DNA of 64,000 nucleotides from Alphaproteobacteria bacterium (lineage in GTDB: Bacteria; Pseudomonadota; Alphaproteobacteria; Caulobacterales; Caulobacteraceae): contig JAHJOK010000059.1 of NCBI GenBank assembly GCA_018820205.1, positions 1-64,000 on the forward strand. The letters run 5' to 3'. The position numbers and the translations under genes were made by a program. Below, piece after piece: positions 7,784 through 16,217 of this stretch. The notes beneath the pieces were generated by a model. The model was given only the letters and a program-made list of their open reading frames with translations, was not told the DNA's origin and made no database searches. Positions within the stretch are counted from its first letter, which is position 1. The number at the start of each line of letters is the position of its first letter.

Positions 7784-8616
7784 TTGGCAGCGAGAACTCC
7801 TATCGGAGGAATCGGGGTCCAAGCCTCGATCGGATCGGCTCCAGGTGGGACGAAATAAATGAAGCCGCGCTCCCACATGGAAATCATTGATTCGAAGAAT
7901 GCGTCTTCAGCCAAGTTTTCGTCGATCTGCCCGGAAAGCACGCCATCAGCGACACTATTCAAATAGTTGAACGCCCCAGTCATCGCGTCATGGACATCCT
8001 GGCTTTGTTCATCGGCCACGTTGAACGGAATTCCAGCTCGGAGAATGTCGCGAACACCAAGCCAAGGTTCAGAATTCCAGGTCGTAATCAGCCGGGTTGC
8101 GAGTTCCTTGGGAGTTTCGGCAACGCGCGGCGCTTCACCTGCGGCTGCCGGAGTTGTTCCCGGCGCAGATCGCATTGTGTGGCGGATGCGATTGCAAGCC
8201 GGTCCCAATGCTGCTCGCAGATTGCCATCACTTCGATGAGCGATGTAGCGAAGGGGCTCCACACCAACCAGGTCAGACGGCAGGTGCATCTCGACGCCGT
8301 GAGGGATCAGAAAAAAGCATCGCTGCGGGCCAATCGCGCCAACGAACAGGCCGAGTTCGAAGATAACGTTGTCGCGCGCGACCGGGTGGGTCTGATCTCG
8401 GCTGGTGATTAGATCGTCAGGCGTAAGGACGAAAACGGCGAACTCGGTCCGACGACTGGCAGCAAAGAGATCAGTGAGCGCAGCGCTTGAAGGTTGAAAT
8501 ACACCTTGGGGCCAGACCGTTGGCTCACAATCGAATTCTAAATTTTCTTGGATCGCATAGGCAACCGCGAGGCCTTCGACCGATGACGCAATGAAGAGCG
8601 GCGGGAGCCCACTCAC
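7762..8616 (-). CDS. TIR-like (CAP12/PCTIR-type) domain protein with helical C-terminal domain; putative NADase
   Basis: 284 aa. Residues 6-148 match the TIR-like domain known from predicted nucleotide-binding proteins and from some CBASS effectors: [50 protein letters not shown] with Glu87 as the candidate catalytic residue, [15 protein letters not shown] and [11 protein letters not shown] Pro/Ala linker (150-165) leads to a helical domain of about 110 residues that I cannot name with confidence (DUF4760-like at best). The GTG start at 8616 overlaps the thyA TGA as GTGA; its own TGA overlaps the next gene. GC is about 48% in two sampled 60-nt stretches versus 60% or more in thyA, suggesting acquisition by transfer. 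No sensor or cyclase gene sits beside it. Confidence 0.82.
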   Translation of the reverse strand: MSGLPPLFIASSVEGLAVAYAIQENLEFDCEPTVWPQGVFQPSSAALTDLFAASRRTEFAVFVLTPDDLITSRDQTHPVARDNVIFELGLFVGAIGPQRCFFLIPHGVEMHLPSDLVGVEPLRYIAHRSDGNLRAALGPACNRIRHTMRSAPGTTPAAAGEAPRVAETPKELATRLITTWNSEPWLGVRDILRAGIPFNVADEQSQDVHDAMTGAFNYLNSVADGVLSGQIDENLAEDAFFESMISMWERGFIYFVPPGADPIEAWTPIPPIGVLAAKWLKPAR

Positions 8617-9470
8617 TTCGATACGAGGGCCTTGATGTGCGGATGCGCCTCATAGCCCGACAGGACGAAGTCCTCGCGCTCGAACGCGAACAGGTCATGC
8701 TTCTTCGCGATCGTCATGGTCGGTAGTTCGAGCGGCTGACGGGTCAGCTGCAGTTCGGCCTGTTCCAGGTGGTTCGAATACAGGTGGGCGTCGCCGAAGG
8801 TGTGGACGAAGTCGCCGGGCTCCAGCCCCACGACCTGGGCCACCATCATCGTCAGCAGGGCGTAGGACGCGATGTTGAACGGCACGCCCAGGAAGACGTC
8901 GGCCGAGCGCTGGTACAGCTGGCAGCTGAGTTTGCCGTCGGCGACGAAGAACTGGAACAGACAGTGGCAGGGCGGCAGGGCCATGTCCTCGATATCGGCC
9001 GGGTTCCAGGCCGAAACGATGTGGCGGCGGCTGTTGGGATTGGTCTTCAGGCTTTCGATCAGCCGCTCGATCTGGTCGATCATGCGTCCGTCGGGGGCGG
9101 CCCACGACCGCCACTGTTTGCCGTAGACGGGGCCAAGTTCGCCCTCGACGTCGGCCCATTCGTCCCAGATGCTGACGCCGTTCTCCTTGAGCCAGCGGAT
9201 GTTGGTCTCGCCGCGCAGAAACCACAGCAGTTCGACGATGATCGAGCGCAGATGCAGCTTCTTGGTGGTCAGCAGGGGGAAGCCCCTGGACAGGTCGAAC
9301 CGCATCTGGCGGCCGAACACGCCCAGGGTTCCGGTGCCGGTGCGGTCGTCGCGGCGCGCCCCGTTGTCCAGGATGTCGCGCAGCAGGTTCAGGTACTGGA
9401 ACTCGGGATGGTCCGCAGGCGCGGCGCCCATTCCGGCCTGAAGTTCACTGAGCTGTGCGACGGCGTTCAT
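8613..9470 (-). CDS. thyA: Thymidylate synthase
   Basis: 285 aa. Methylates dUMP to dTMP using methylenetetrahydrofolate. The catalytic cysteine is in [11 protein letters not shown]; other signatures are DRTGTGT (phosphate-binding Arg), [39 protein letters not shown] and [12 protein letters not shown]. The start was placed at 9470 ([10 protein letters not shown]); an in-frame codon at 9488 is also possible. First gene of a minus-strand operon whose last assured member is folA. Confidence 0.97.
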   Translation of the reverse strand: MNAVAQLSELQAGMGAAPADHPEFQYLNLLRDILDNGARRDDRTGTGTLGVFGRQMRFDLSRGFPLLTTKKLHLRSIIVELLWFLRGETNIRWLKENGVSIWDEWADVEGELGPVYGKQWRSWAAPDGRMIDQIERLIESLKTNPNSRRHIVSAWNPADIEDMALPPCHCLFQFFVADGKLSCQLYQRSADVFLGVPFNIASYALLTMMVAQVVGLEPGDFVHTFGDAHLYSNHLEQAELQLTRQPLELPTMTIAKKHDLFAFEREDFVLSGYEAHPHIKALVSK

Positions 9471-9541
9471 GCCTCGACTTTGTCGCACGCCGTGATTCGT
9501 CGCGAATCGATTCGGCTTCGTCGGCGAGTTCGCTGTGGGTA

Positions 9542-10084
9542 TCAGCCGCCGAACCCGCCCTGATCCAGAAAGGCCTGTTCCTCGGCCGTGGTCTCACGCC
9601 CCAGAGCCGCGTTCCGGTGCGGGAATCGGCCGAAGCGGACGATGATGTCACGGTGGATGTGGGCGAATTTCAGCGTTTCCGGCATGTCGGCGACCAGCGG
9701 TAGCAGGTCGTCCTGATCTTTCAGGTTTTCGGAATGCATCAGGGGCATGACCAGGAACTGGCGCAGGTCGGGCTCGAACGCTGAAAGGTAGCCGCGCCCG
9801 ATGGCGTCCCTTGCGAACATCAGGGCCAGGGGATCGGTGGCGAACTGGTGCGCCGTGCCGCGAAAGCTGTTCCGGGGGTACTGGTCCAGCACGATCATCA
9901 GGGCGAGGGCGCCCTCCGCCTTGTCCATCCAGTCGTCCAACTGACGCCGGGCGGCGGCGAAATGGGCGGCCCGCAGATATTCGCGCACGAGGAAGTCGAA
10001 CTGGGGGTCCTTCTTGTACCATTTGGACGGGCCGGCCTCTTTCCAGAAGCCGACGATGGTGGATGGCGTTATGAGACCGGGCAT
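9542..10084 (-). CDS. DUF924 family protein
   Basis: 180 aa. Contains the family core: [44 protein letters not shown] and [15 protein letters not shown]. The fold is tetratricopeptide-like and the function is unknown. The start ATG (10084-10082) shares a CATG with the start of the divergent ilvC-like gene at 10083, so the two genes overlap head-to-head and each ribosome-binding region lies inside the other frame. Confidence 0.88.
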   Translation of the reverse strand: MPGLITPSTIVGFWKEAGPSKWYKKDPQFDFLVREYLRAAHFAAARRQLDDWMDKAEGALALMIVLDQYPRNSFRGTAHQFATDPLALMFARDAIGRGYLSAFEPDLRQFLVMPLMHSENLKDQDDLLPLVADMPETLKFAHIHRDIIVRFGRFPHRNAALGRETTAEEQAFLDQGGFGG

Positions 10085-11099
10085 GACCCAGACTCTACCC
10101 GCCCCCCTGCCTGTTTTCCATGATCGCGACTGCGACCTGTCGATCATACGGAACAAGCGGGTAGCGGTGATCGGATACGGCAGTCAGGGGCGAACCCATG
10201 CGCTGAACCTGCGCGACAGCGGCGTCGGCGACATCGTGATCGGGCTGAAGGCCGGATCGGCGACGCGGGCGAAAGCCGAGGCCGACGGGTTCGCCGTCAT
10301 GACGGCGGGCGAGGCGGCGGCGGGCGCCGACGTCGTCGCCGTGATGGTGTCGGACGAGGCGCATCGCGACCTGTATCGCGACGAGCTGGAGCCCAACCTG
10401 AAGCCGGGCGCCGCGCTGATCTTCGCCCACGGCCTGTCGGTCCGGTTCGGTCTGGTGACGCCGCGCGCCGACCTGGACGTCATCCTGGATTCGCCCAAGG
10501 GAATAGGCCCGCGCATCCGCGATCTGTACGAGGCCGGCGAGGGGGTCTTCTGCCTGTTCGGGGTGCATCAGGACGCCACCGGCGGCGCCCACGCGCTGGG
10601 ACTGTCCTATGCGGCGGCGCTGGGCTGCGGGCGCAAGGGCATTCTGGAGACGACGTTCGCGGCGGAGTGCGAGAGCGACCTGTTCGGCGAGCAGGTGGTG
10701 CTGTGCGGCGGCGTGGGGGAGCTGATCGACGCGGCGTTCATGAAGCTGGTTCACGCCGGCTATCCGCCCGAGGTGGCCTGGTTCGAATGCTTCTACGAGG
10801 TCAAGCTGGTGACCGACCTGATGTACGAGCGGGGCATCGCCGGGGCCTTCGCCAAGATATCCAACACCGCCGAATACGGCGCCTATCTGACCGGGCCGCG
10901 CGTGATCGGCGAGGCTTCGCGTCGAGCGATGGACGATGTGCTGGGCGATGTCCGCGACGGGTCGTTCGTGAGGCGGCTGATGACCGACTATGACGCCGGC
11001 TCGCCCGAGTTGCTGGCGCGCAGGGCGGCGTTGGGCGAACGGACGATCGAGACCGTCGGGGCCCGTCTGTCCGCCGTGGCGGAGAAGGCGAAGGATTGA
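10083..11099 (+). CDS. Ketol-acid reductoisomerase-like protein, divergent at the substrate loop
   Basis: 338 aa, the length of class I IlvC, which converts acetolactate or acetohydroxybutyrate in branched-chain amino acid synthesis. NADPH loop VIGYGSQG (residues about 26-33) and the metal/catalytic segments DLFGEQ, ECFYEVKL and SNTAEYG are conserved. The canonical PKGPGH-type loop reads SPKGIGPRIR, and the usual FAHGFxIH reads FAHGLSVR, so residues that are nearly invariant are changed. It may be a paralogue with a different substrate rather than the main ilvC. No other ilv gene is in the window. The start is the ATG at 10083, which overlaps the divergent gene. Confidence 0.75.
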   Translation: MTQTLPAPLPVFHDRDCDLSIIRNKRVAVIGYGSQGRTHALNLRDSGVGDIVIGLKAGSATRAKAEADGFAVMTAGEAAAGADVVAVMVSDEAHRDLYRDELEPNLKPGAALIFAHGLSVRFGLVTPRADLDVILDSPKGIGPRIRDLYEAGEGVFCLFGVHQDATGGAHALGLSYAAALGCGRKGILETTFAAECESDLFGEQVVLCGGVGELIDAAFMKLVHAGYPPEVAWFECFYEVKLVTDLMYERGIAGAFAKISNTAEYGAYLTGPRVIGEASRRAMDDVLGDVRDGSFVRRLMTDYDAGSPELLARRAALGERTIETVGARLSAVAEKAKD

Positions 11100-11128
11100 G
11101 AGGGCGCCCCGGGCCGGCGCCAGAAAGA

Positions 11129-11205
11129 TGGTCGGAGTGAGAGGATTCGAACCTCCGACCCCTGCGTCCCGAACGCAGTGCTCTACCAGACTGAGCCACA
11201 CTCCG
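11129..11205 (-). tRNA. tRNA-Pro (anticodon CGG)
   Basis: The minus strand folds as a cloverleaf: acceptor CGGAGTG / CACTCCG, D-arm with GGCTCAGTCTGGTAGAGC, anticodon stem CTGCG / CGCAG around TTCGGGA, T-loop GGTTCGAATCC. Discriminator A and the CCA end are encoded. Length 77 nt. Confidence 0.96.
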
Positions 11206-11362
11206 ACTTGAGGACGGGGCTTATAGCGACGGGGTCGGGCAGCCGCAAGCGGCGTTCTGAATGACTATGAAATAGTCCGAAGACCGGGTGTTGCATCCCC
11301 TGCGGCCTTGGCGTATTCGACCGCCTCCCTGAGCCGCAGGCTTCGGGCGACGCCGATCCTGC

Positions 11363-11436
11363 TGGGGAATGGTGTAATGGTAACACTCCGGTTTTTGGTA
11401 CCGTCATTCAAGGTTCGAGTCCTTGTTCCCCAGCCA
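11363..11436 (+). tRNA. tRNA-Gln (anticodon UUG)
   Basis: Acceptor TGGGGAA / TTCCCCA, D-loop TGTAATGGTAACA, anticodon loop TTTTGGT flanked by CCGG-type stem, T-loop GGTTCGAGTCC, discriminator G and encoded CCA. Length 74 nt. The 157 bp between this gene and the tRNA-Pro gene holds nothing I can assign. Confidence 0.95.
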
Positions 11437-11480
11437 CTTCCTCCTGACATTCGAGGCGTGAACTCCGGGCGAGGCCGGGC

Positions 11481-12083
11481 CTAGTGGGGCTTGTCGGCCT
11501 GGACCGGCAGACGCACGCGGACGCCGACGCCCGCCCCCGGCGCGGTCTCGACGGTCATGACGCCGCCCAGATGCGCGACCAGACCCTCGACCAGGGCCAG
11601 CCCGTCTCCGTGGACCAGTTCCAGCGCCCCGACGCCCGAATCCCGGACGACCAGGCTGACGCCTTCGGTCGCGCGCGTATAGGCCACGGCGATCGAACCC
11701 CGACCGTCGTCGGGAAACCCGTGCCGGACCGCGTTCGACATCAGTTCGTGCAGGATGATGGCCAGGGGCATGGCGTGGGTGTCGGGCAGGGCGGCCGATG
11801 AGGCCCTGACGTCGATTCGCAGCGGTCGGCCCTGACAGGCGCCGCGCCAGAAATCGGCAGCGTCGTCCAGATAACCGGCGAAGCCCACCGGGCCATCCCC
11901 GGTCGTCCGACGATTAAGCAGCCCGATCGCCGCGACCATGTCGCTGAGCCAGGTCAGGTGTCGCTGGCTTTCGGGATCGGCGACGCTGCGCAGGCGGATG
12001 CCGACCAGAGCCTGGAGCAGTTGGTAGCCGCCGCTGAGGCGCTGCTCCAGTTCGGCGATCCGATGTTCCGCGTTCGCCGTCAT
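11481..12083 (-). CDS. Histidine-kinase-like ATPase (HisKA_2/HWE type) without the phospho-acceptor His
   Basis: 200 aa, no sensor domain. The N-terminal helical part aligns with HisKA_2 dimerisation helices, but where those have an HHRxKNNLQ-type motif this protein reads EQRLSGGYQLLQAL, with no His. The ATPase domain is intact: HELMSNAVRHG (N box), VVRDSGVGA and GDGLALVEGLVAHLGG (G boxes). It may bind ATP or act as a phosphotransfer or partner-switch partner rather than an autokinase. A response regulator gene lies 126 bp away, divergently transcribed. Confidence 0.78.
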   Translation of the reverse strand: MTANAEHRIAELEQRLSGGYQLLQALVGIRLRSVADPESQRHLTWLSDMVAAIGLLNRRTTGDGPVGFAGYLDDAADFWRGACQGRPLRIDVRASSAALPDTHAMPLAIILHELMSNAVRHGFPDDGRGSIAVAYTRATEGVSLVVRDSGVGALELVHGDGLALVEGLVAHLGGVMTVETAPGAGVGVRVRLPVQADKPH

Positions 12084-12209
12084 TCGCCCCCCGGCGCTAG
12101 AAATGAAAGTTTTGCATACCCACCGAGAACCAAAACTCCAAGCGCGCGTTTCAACTGTCCGGTAACCGACACAGTAACCTTTACCGAGCGGATCCGGCTG
12201 GGGAGTAAT

Positions 12210-12665
12210 TTGGGACAGGCGCCTGACCTTCGGGTCATGATCGTGGAAGATCAGGCCATCCTGGCGATGGAGCTTGAGATCGTGCTCGGCGAAGCCGGGT
12301 GCGACGTCGTCGGCTGCGCGATGGAATCAGCCGGGGCCTTCGCCATCGCGGAGCGTGAGCGGCCGGTCCTGGCCCTGGTCGACGTCAATCTGCTGGACGG
12401 ACTGACCGGCCCGCAGATCGCGCAGCGACTGGTTACGGAATACGGCGCCGCCGTGGTGTTCCTGACCGCCAATCCCGAACAGATTCCCGAGGGGTTCGCC
12501 GGCGCCCTGGGGGCCGTGTGCAAACCGTTCGACGAGAAGACGATTCGCGCCGTGGTGGCCTTTGCCCGGCGTTTCATCATCGACAGGACCGTGGGCGAGC
12601 CGCCCCGGAAATTCCGCATGGCCCCGTGGCTGAGAACGCCGCCGGCCGAGATCGCCCCTCACTGA
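12210..12665 (+). CDS. Single-domain response regulator
   Basis: 151 aa. A receiver domain: MIVEDQ acidic pair near residue 12, phospho-acceptor Asp in ALVDVNLLDG, conserved Thr in VVFLTAN, and Lys in AVCKPFDE. No DNA-binding domain follows, only a short basic tail. The start is taken as TTG at 12210, which has GGGGAG four bases upstream; the ATG at 12237 lacks a ribosome site. It probably pairs with the divergent histidine-kinase-like protein. Confidence 0.85.
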   Translation: MGQAPDLRVMIVEDQAILAMELEIVLGEAGCDVVGCAMESAGAFAIAERERPVLALVDVNLLDGLTGPQIAQRLVTEYGAAVVFLTANPEQIPEGFAGALGAVCKPFDEKTIRAVVAFARRFIIDRTVGEPPRKFRMAPWLRTPPAEIAPH

Positions 12666-12675
12666 GGCTGCAAAT

Positions 12676-13224
12676 TCAGGCCAGTCCGCCGGTCAGGTCG
12701 ATCCCCGGCGTCGTCGGCGCGGCGCCGGTCGGGTCGAGATCGAGTTGCATCAGGTGGACATCGATCCAGCGATCGAATTTCCACCCGACCTGAGCATAGG
12801 CGCCGACCCGGCGAAAGCCGAGCCGTTCATGCAGGGCGATCGACGCCTCGCTGGTGTCGCTGTCGCTGATGGCGCCGATGATATGCCGCAGCCCGAGCAC
12901 GCGCACCCGCTCGATCAGCGCCAGCAACAAGGCGCGACCGACGCCACGACCGCGCGCCGTCTCGTTCACATAGATCGAGCCTTCGACCCCGTAGCGATAG
13001 GCCGGACGGGGTCGAAAGGGAGAGGCGTAGGCATAGCCCGCGAAGCCGCCGTCGATCTCGGCGAAGATCCACGGCAGTCCCCTGGCGCGCACGGCCTCGA
13101 AGCGGGAGGTCATCTCGTCCAGCGACGGCGGGTCGAGCTCGAACGTCGCCGTGCCACTGATCACCTCACGACCATAGAGCGCGGTGATGGCGGGCAGATC
13201 GGCTGGCGCGGCGTCGCGGATCAC
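12676..13224 (-). CDS. GNAT acetyltransferase, phosphinothricin-acetyltransferase type
   Basis: 182 aa. A complete GNAT domain: IRDAAPADLPAITALY at the N terminus, acetyl-CoA binding RGRGVGRALLLALIERV, and GLRHIIGAISDSDTSEAS, LHERLGFRRVGAYAQVGWKFDRW, all typical of the Pat/YncA branch that acetylates small amines such as methionine sulfone or phosphinothricin. GTG start at 13224 overlaps the TGA of the upstream peptidase gene (GTGA), so the two are co-translated. Confidence 0.9.
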   Translation of the reverse strand: MIRDAAPADLPAITALYGREVISGTATFELDPPSLDEMTSRFEAVRARGLPWIFAEIDGGFAGYAYASPFRPRPAYRYGVEGSIYVNETARGRGVGRALLLALIERVRVLGLRHIIGAISDSDTSEASIALHERLGFRRVGAYAQVGWKFDRWIDVHLMQLDLDPTGAAPTTPGIDLTGGLA

Positions 13225-15314
13225 GCGGTCTCCCACCCCTTCTCGATCGCCCAGACGGCGAAGGCGTAGTCGTGGGCCACTTCCTTCAGATAGTCGAACC
13301 GGCCCGAGGCGCCGCCATGGCCGGCCTCCATATTGATCTTCAGCAGCACCGGCTTGCCCGAGGTGGTCGCGGGCCGCAGCCTGGCCACCCACTTCTGGGG
13401 CTCCCAGTAGGTGACGCGCGGATCCGACAGGCCCCCGGTCGCCAGGATCGCCGGATAGTCCATCGGCGCGATCTGGTCATAGGGGCTGTAACTGGCGATA
13501 TAGTCGTAGGCCTCGACGTCCTCGATCGGATTGCCCCATTCGGGCCACTCGGGCGGGGTCAGGGGCAGGCTGACGTCGGACATGGTGTTGATCACATCGA
13601 CGAAGGGAACCTGACCGATCACCCCGGCCCAGAGTTCGGGCCGCATGTTTGTGACTGCGCCCATCAGCAACCCGCCGGCCGATCCGCCCTGTGCGACGAT
13701 GTTTCCGGCGCGGACGTAGTCGCGCGAGATCAGGTGGTCGGCGGCGGCGGTGAAGTCGGTGAAGGTGTTCTTCTTCTTCAATTTGCGGCCGTCCATGAAC
13801 CAGCCCCAGCCCTTGTCGGACCCGCCCCGGATGTGGGCGATGGCGTAGATCCAGCCGCGATCGACCAGCGACAGACGGCCGGTCGAGAAACTGGCCGGCA
13901 TCGGGATGCCGTAGGACCCGTAGCCGTAGAGCAGCAGGGGCGCCGAGCCGTCGATGGCCGTGGTGCGACGACGCAGGACGGTGATCGGCACCGACTGACC
14001 GTCCGAGGCTGGGGCGTTGAGGCGTTCGACGACGTAGTCGGCCGGGTCGTGGCCGGAGGGAACTTCCTGCACCTTGCGCAGGGTCCGTTCGCGCGTGGTC
14101 AGATCGTAGTCATAGGTCGAGGTCGGGGTGGACGGCGAGTTGTAGCCATAGCGCATGGTCGTCGCGTCGAACTCCGACGCGCCCGCCAGCGACAGGGCGT
14201 AGGCGGGTTCGTCGACGCCGATCTCGTGCTCGGCGCCGGCGCGGTCGCGAACGACGATCTTCGTATTGGCGTCGGCGCGTTCCTGACGGGCGATGAACTC
14301 CCGGACCAGCGCCAGCCCCTCGATGAAGCGGCCGGGCGTGTGGGGAATCAGGTCGCGCCAATGCGCCCGGTCGGGTTGGTCGGTCGCGGCCTCGACGATC
14401 TTGAAGTCGATGGCGTCGTCCGCATTGGTGCGGATGATCCAGCGGTCGCCCCAGTGATCGGCGTCATAGCGGACGGCGACTTCGCGCGCGGCCAGGATCG
14501 CGGGCCCGGTCGTCGGCTGGCGACCGGGAATGTAGCGGGCCTCGGACGTTTCCTGATTCTGGGCCGTGATCAGGATGAAGGCGTCGTCCGACGAGCGGCC
14601 GACGCCGATGAACATGCCGTCGTCGGCCTCCTCGTAGACCAGGGTCGCTTCGCCGCCGCGCGAGGGGCGGCGGAAGATCTTGTCCGGGCGGCCGTTGTCG
14701 TCGCGGTTGGTCCAGAAGATCCAGGCGCTGTCGGGCGAGAAGGTGAAATTGCCGGTGGCCGATTCGATCGGATCAGGCAGGACTTCACCCGTCGTCAGGT
14801 CGCGGATGTGGATCTGGTGGACCTCCGACCCCTGGGCGTCCTCGGCATAGGCGAACAGGCTGTGGTCGGGGCTGTGTTCCGCGGCCGAAACCTCGGAATA
14901 GGCCTTGCCTTCGGCCAGTAGATTGCAGTCCAGCAGCACGGTCTCGGCCCCGCCGCCGCGAGGGCGTCGGCAGAACAGGGGGTGCTGATCGCCGGTGTTG
15001 AAGCGGGTGTAGTATTCCCAGGGACCGTCGGGCGAGGGGACCGAGGAATCGTCTTCCTTGATGCGCCCCTTCATCTCTTCGAACATCGCGGCCTGAAGCG
15101 GCAGGGTGGAGGCCAGCATGGCCTCGCGGTAGGCGTTCTCGGCCATCAGATGCTCTTTGACGTCGGCCTTGATCAGGGTCGGGTCACGCAGCACGGCCTG
15201 CCAGTTGTCGTCCTTCATCCACTGATAGTCGTCGGTGCGGGTGCGTCCCAGCTGTTCGATGACGACGGGAATTTTCCGGGCGACGGGCGGCGTGGGCGAC
15301 ATCTGGACATCCAT
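13221..15314 (-). CDS. ptrB: Oligopeptidase B / prolyl oligopeptidase family (S9A)
   Basis: 697 aa, full length for the family. An N-terminal beta-propeller (about 1-410) precedes an alpha/beta-hydrolase domain with catalytic Ser in QGGSAGGLLMG, Asp in LSDPRVTYWEPQKW, and His in EAGHGGASGR. No signal peptide, so a cytoplasmic peptidase; oligopeptidase B cleaves after basic residues in short peptides. ATG at 15314 or the in-frame ATG at 15302 could start it. Followed directly by the GNAT gene. Confidence 0.93.
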   Translation of the reverse strand: MDVQMSPTPPVARKIPVVIEQLGRTRTDDYQWMKDDNWQAVLRDPTLIKADVKEHLMAENAYREAMLASTLPLQAAMFEEMKGRIKEDDSSVPSPDGPWEYYTRFNTGDQHPLFCRRPRGGGAETVLLDCNLLAEGKAYSEVSAAEHSPDHSLFAYAEDAQGSEVHQIHIRDLTTGEVLPDPIESATGNFTFSPDSAWIFWTNRDDNGRPDKIFRRPSRGGEATLVYEEADDGMFIGVGRSSDDAFILITAQNQETSEARYIPGRQPTTGPAILAAREVAVRYDADHWGDRWIIRTNADDAIDFKIVEAATDQPDRAHWRDLIPHTPGRFIEGLALVREFIARQERADANTKIVVRDRAGAEHEIGVDEPAYALSLAGASEFDATTMRYGYNSPSTPTSTYDYDLTTRERTLRKVQEVPSGHDPADYVVERLNAPASDGQSVPITVLRRRTTAIDGSAPLLLYGYGSYGIPMPASFSTGRLSLVDRGWIYAIAHIRGGSDKGWGWFMDGRKLKKKNTFTDFTAAADHLISRDYVRAGNIVAQGGSAGGLLMGAVTNMRPELWAGVIGQVPFVDVINTMSDVSLPLTPPEWPEWGNPIEDVEAYDYIASYSPYDQIAPMDYPAILATGGLSDPRVTYWEPQKWVARLRPATTSGKPVLLKINMEAGHGGASGRFDYLKEVAHDYAFAVWAIEKGWETA

Positions 15315-15416
15315 GAGGGGCGGGCGAAACGAGCGCCTCCCTGTAGGCGACCGGCGCAGCTTGTGCGAGCGGGGCCGTGCCGGTCAAATACGGCGAAGTT
15401 TCAGGAAGGCCCGCAG

Positions 15417-16217
15417 ATGTTCCAGGTTCCGCCCGCTCAGGACGCCGCCCCGCCGCCGGTGACGGCCCCTGCATGGGATCTGACCGTGGGGCTGATCGAC
15501 GCGACCGTGCAACTGGATCAGCCGTCGGGGCCGAACACCCGGACGGTCGGCACGGGCTTTCTGATCCAGGCCCCGCGTCCGGACGGCGCGCCGCGGGTCG
15601 TGCTGGTCACCGCGGCCCATGTGCTGGAGCGGATGGATGAGCCCGAGGCGAGGATCGGCTGGCGCACGGCGCTGGGCGACGGCGCCTGGCGGTTCGATCC
15701 CGAGCCGCTGACCATTCGAGACGTCCGGGGCGAGCCCCTGTGGACCCGGCACCCGGATCGGGACGTCGCGGTGATGGAGGTTCAGGCGCCCGCGACCTTC
15801 GCCCGGGCGGCGATTCCGCTGGGCTGGCTGGCGGACGAGAACGCCTTCGACGCCTGGCAGGTCGGGCCGGGCGACGAACTGCTGTCGTTGGGCTTTCCGC
15901 GCGGTCTGTCCGCCAACCGGGCCGGGTTTCCGATCCTGAGAGTCGGCCGGATCGCGTCCTATCCGTTGTCGCCGGTCAGCGCCTTTCCGACCTTCCTGCT
16001 GGATTTCACGGTCTTCCCGGGCAACTCGGGCGGGCCGGTGTTCTGGACGCCGAGCGCGCGGAAACGGCCAGGCACGACCGAACCCGAGAACGCCTTCATC
16101 GCCGGCCTGCTGAGCCAGGAGGTCCGGGTCAACGACGAACAGCTGGAGATCGGCGTGGTCACCCACGCGGTCTATATCCGGGAGGCGATCCGGATGCTGG
16201 ACGCGCCGTCGAACTAG
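15417..16217 (+). CDS. Trypsin-like serine protease (S1 family)
   Basis: 266 aa. The catalytic triad can be placed: His in VTAAHVLE, Asp in HPDRDVAVME, Ser in FPGNSGGPVF. The N terminus (MFQVPPAQDAAPP) is not a signal peptide, so it may act in the cytoplasm or leave by another route. The ATG has AGGAAGG at a good spacing. It is convergent with the downstream acyl-CoA dehydrogenase gene; the two stop codons share CTAG at 16214-16217. Confidence 0.85.
   Translation: MFQVPPAQDAAPPPVTAPAWDLTVGLIDATVQLDQPSGPNTRTVGTGFLIQAPRPDGAPRVVLVTAAHVLERMDEPEARIGWRTALGDGAWRFDPEPLTIRDVRGEPLWTRHPDRDVAVMEVQAPATFARAAIPLGWLADENAFDAWQVGPGDELLSLGFPRGLSANRAGFPILRVGRIASYPLSPVSAFPTFLLDFTVFPGNSGGPVFWTPSARKRPGTTEPENAFIAGLLSQEVRVNDEQLEIGVVTHAVYIREAIRMLDAPSN

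Noticed and set aside
11265..11407. A minus-strand frame between the two tRNA genes as gene remnant
   Set aside because: It runs through the tRNA-Gln gene and shows no recognisable domain; nothing else supports it.
11129..11436. tRNA pair as an integration site of a mobile element
   Set aside because: No integrase, attachment repeats or foreign genes lie beside it.
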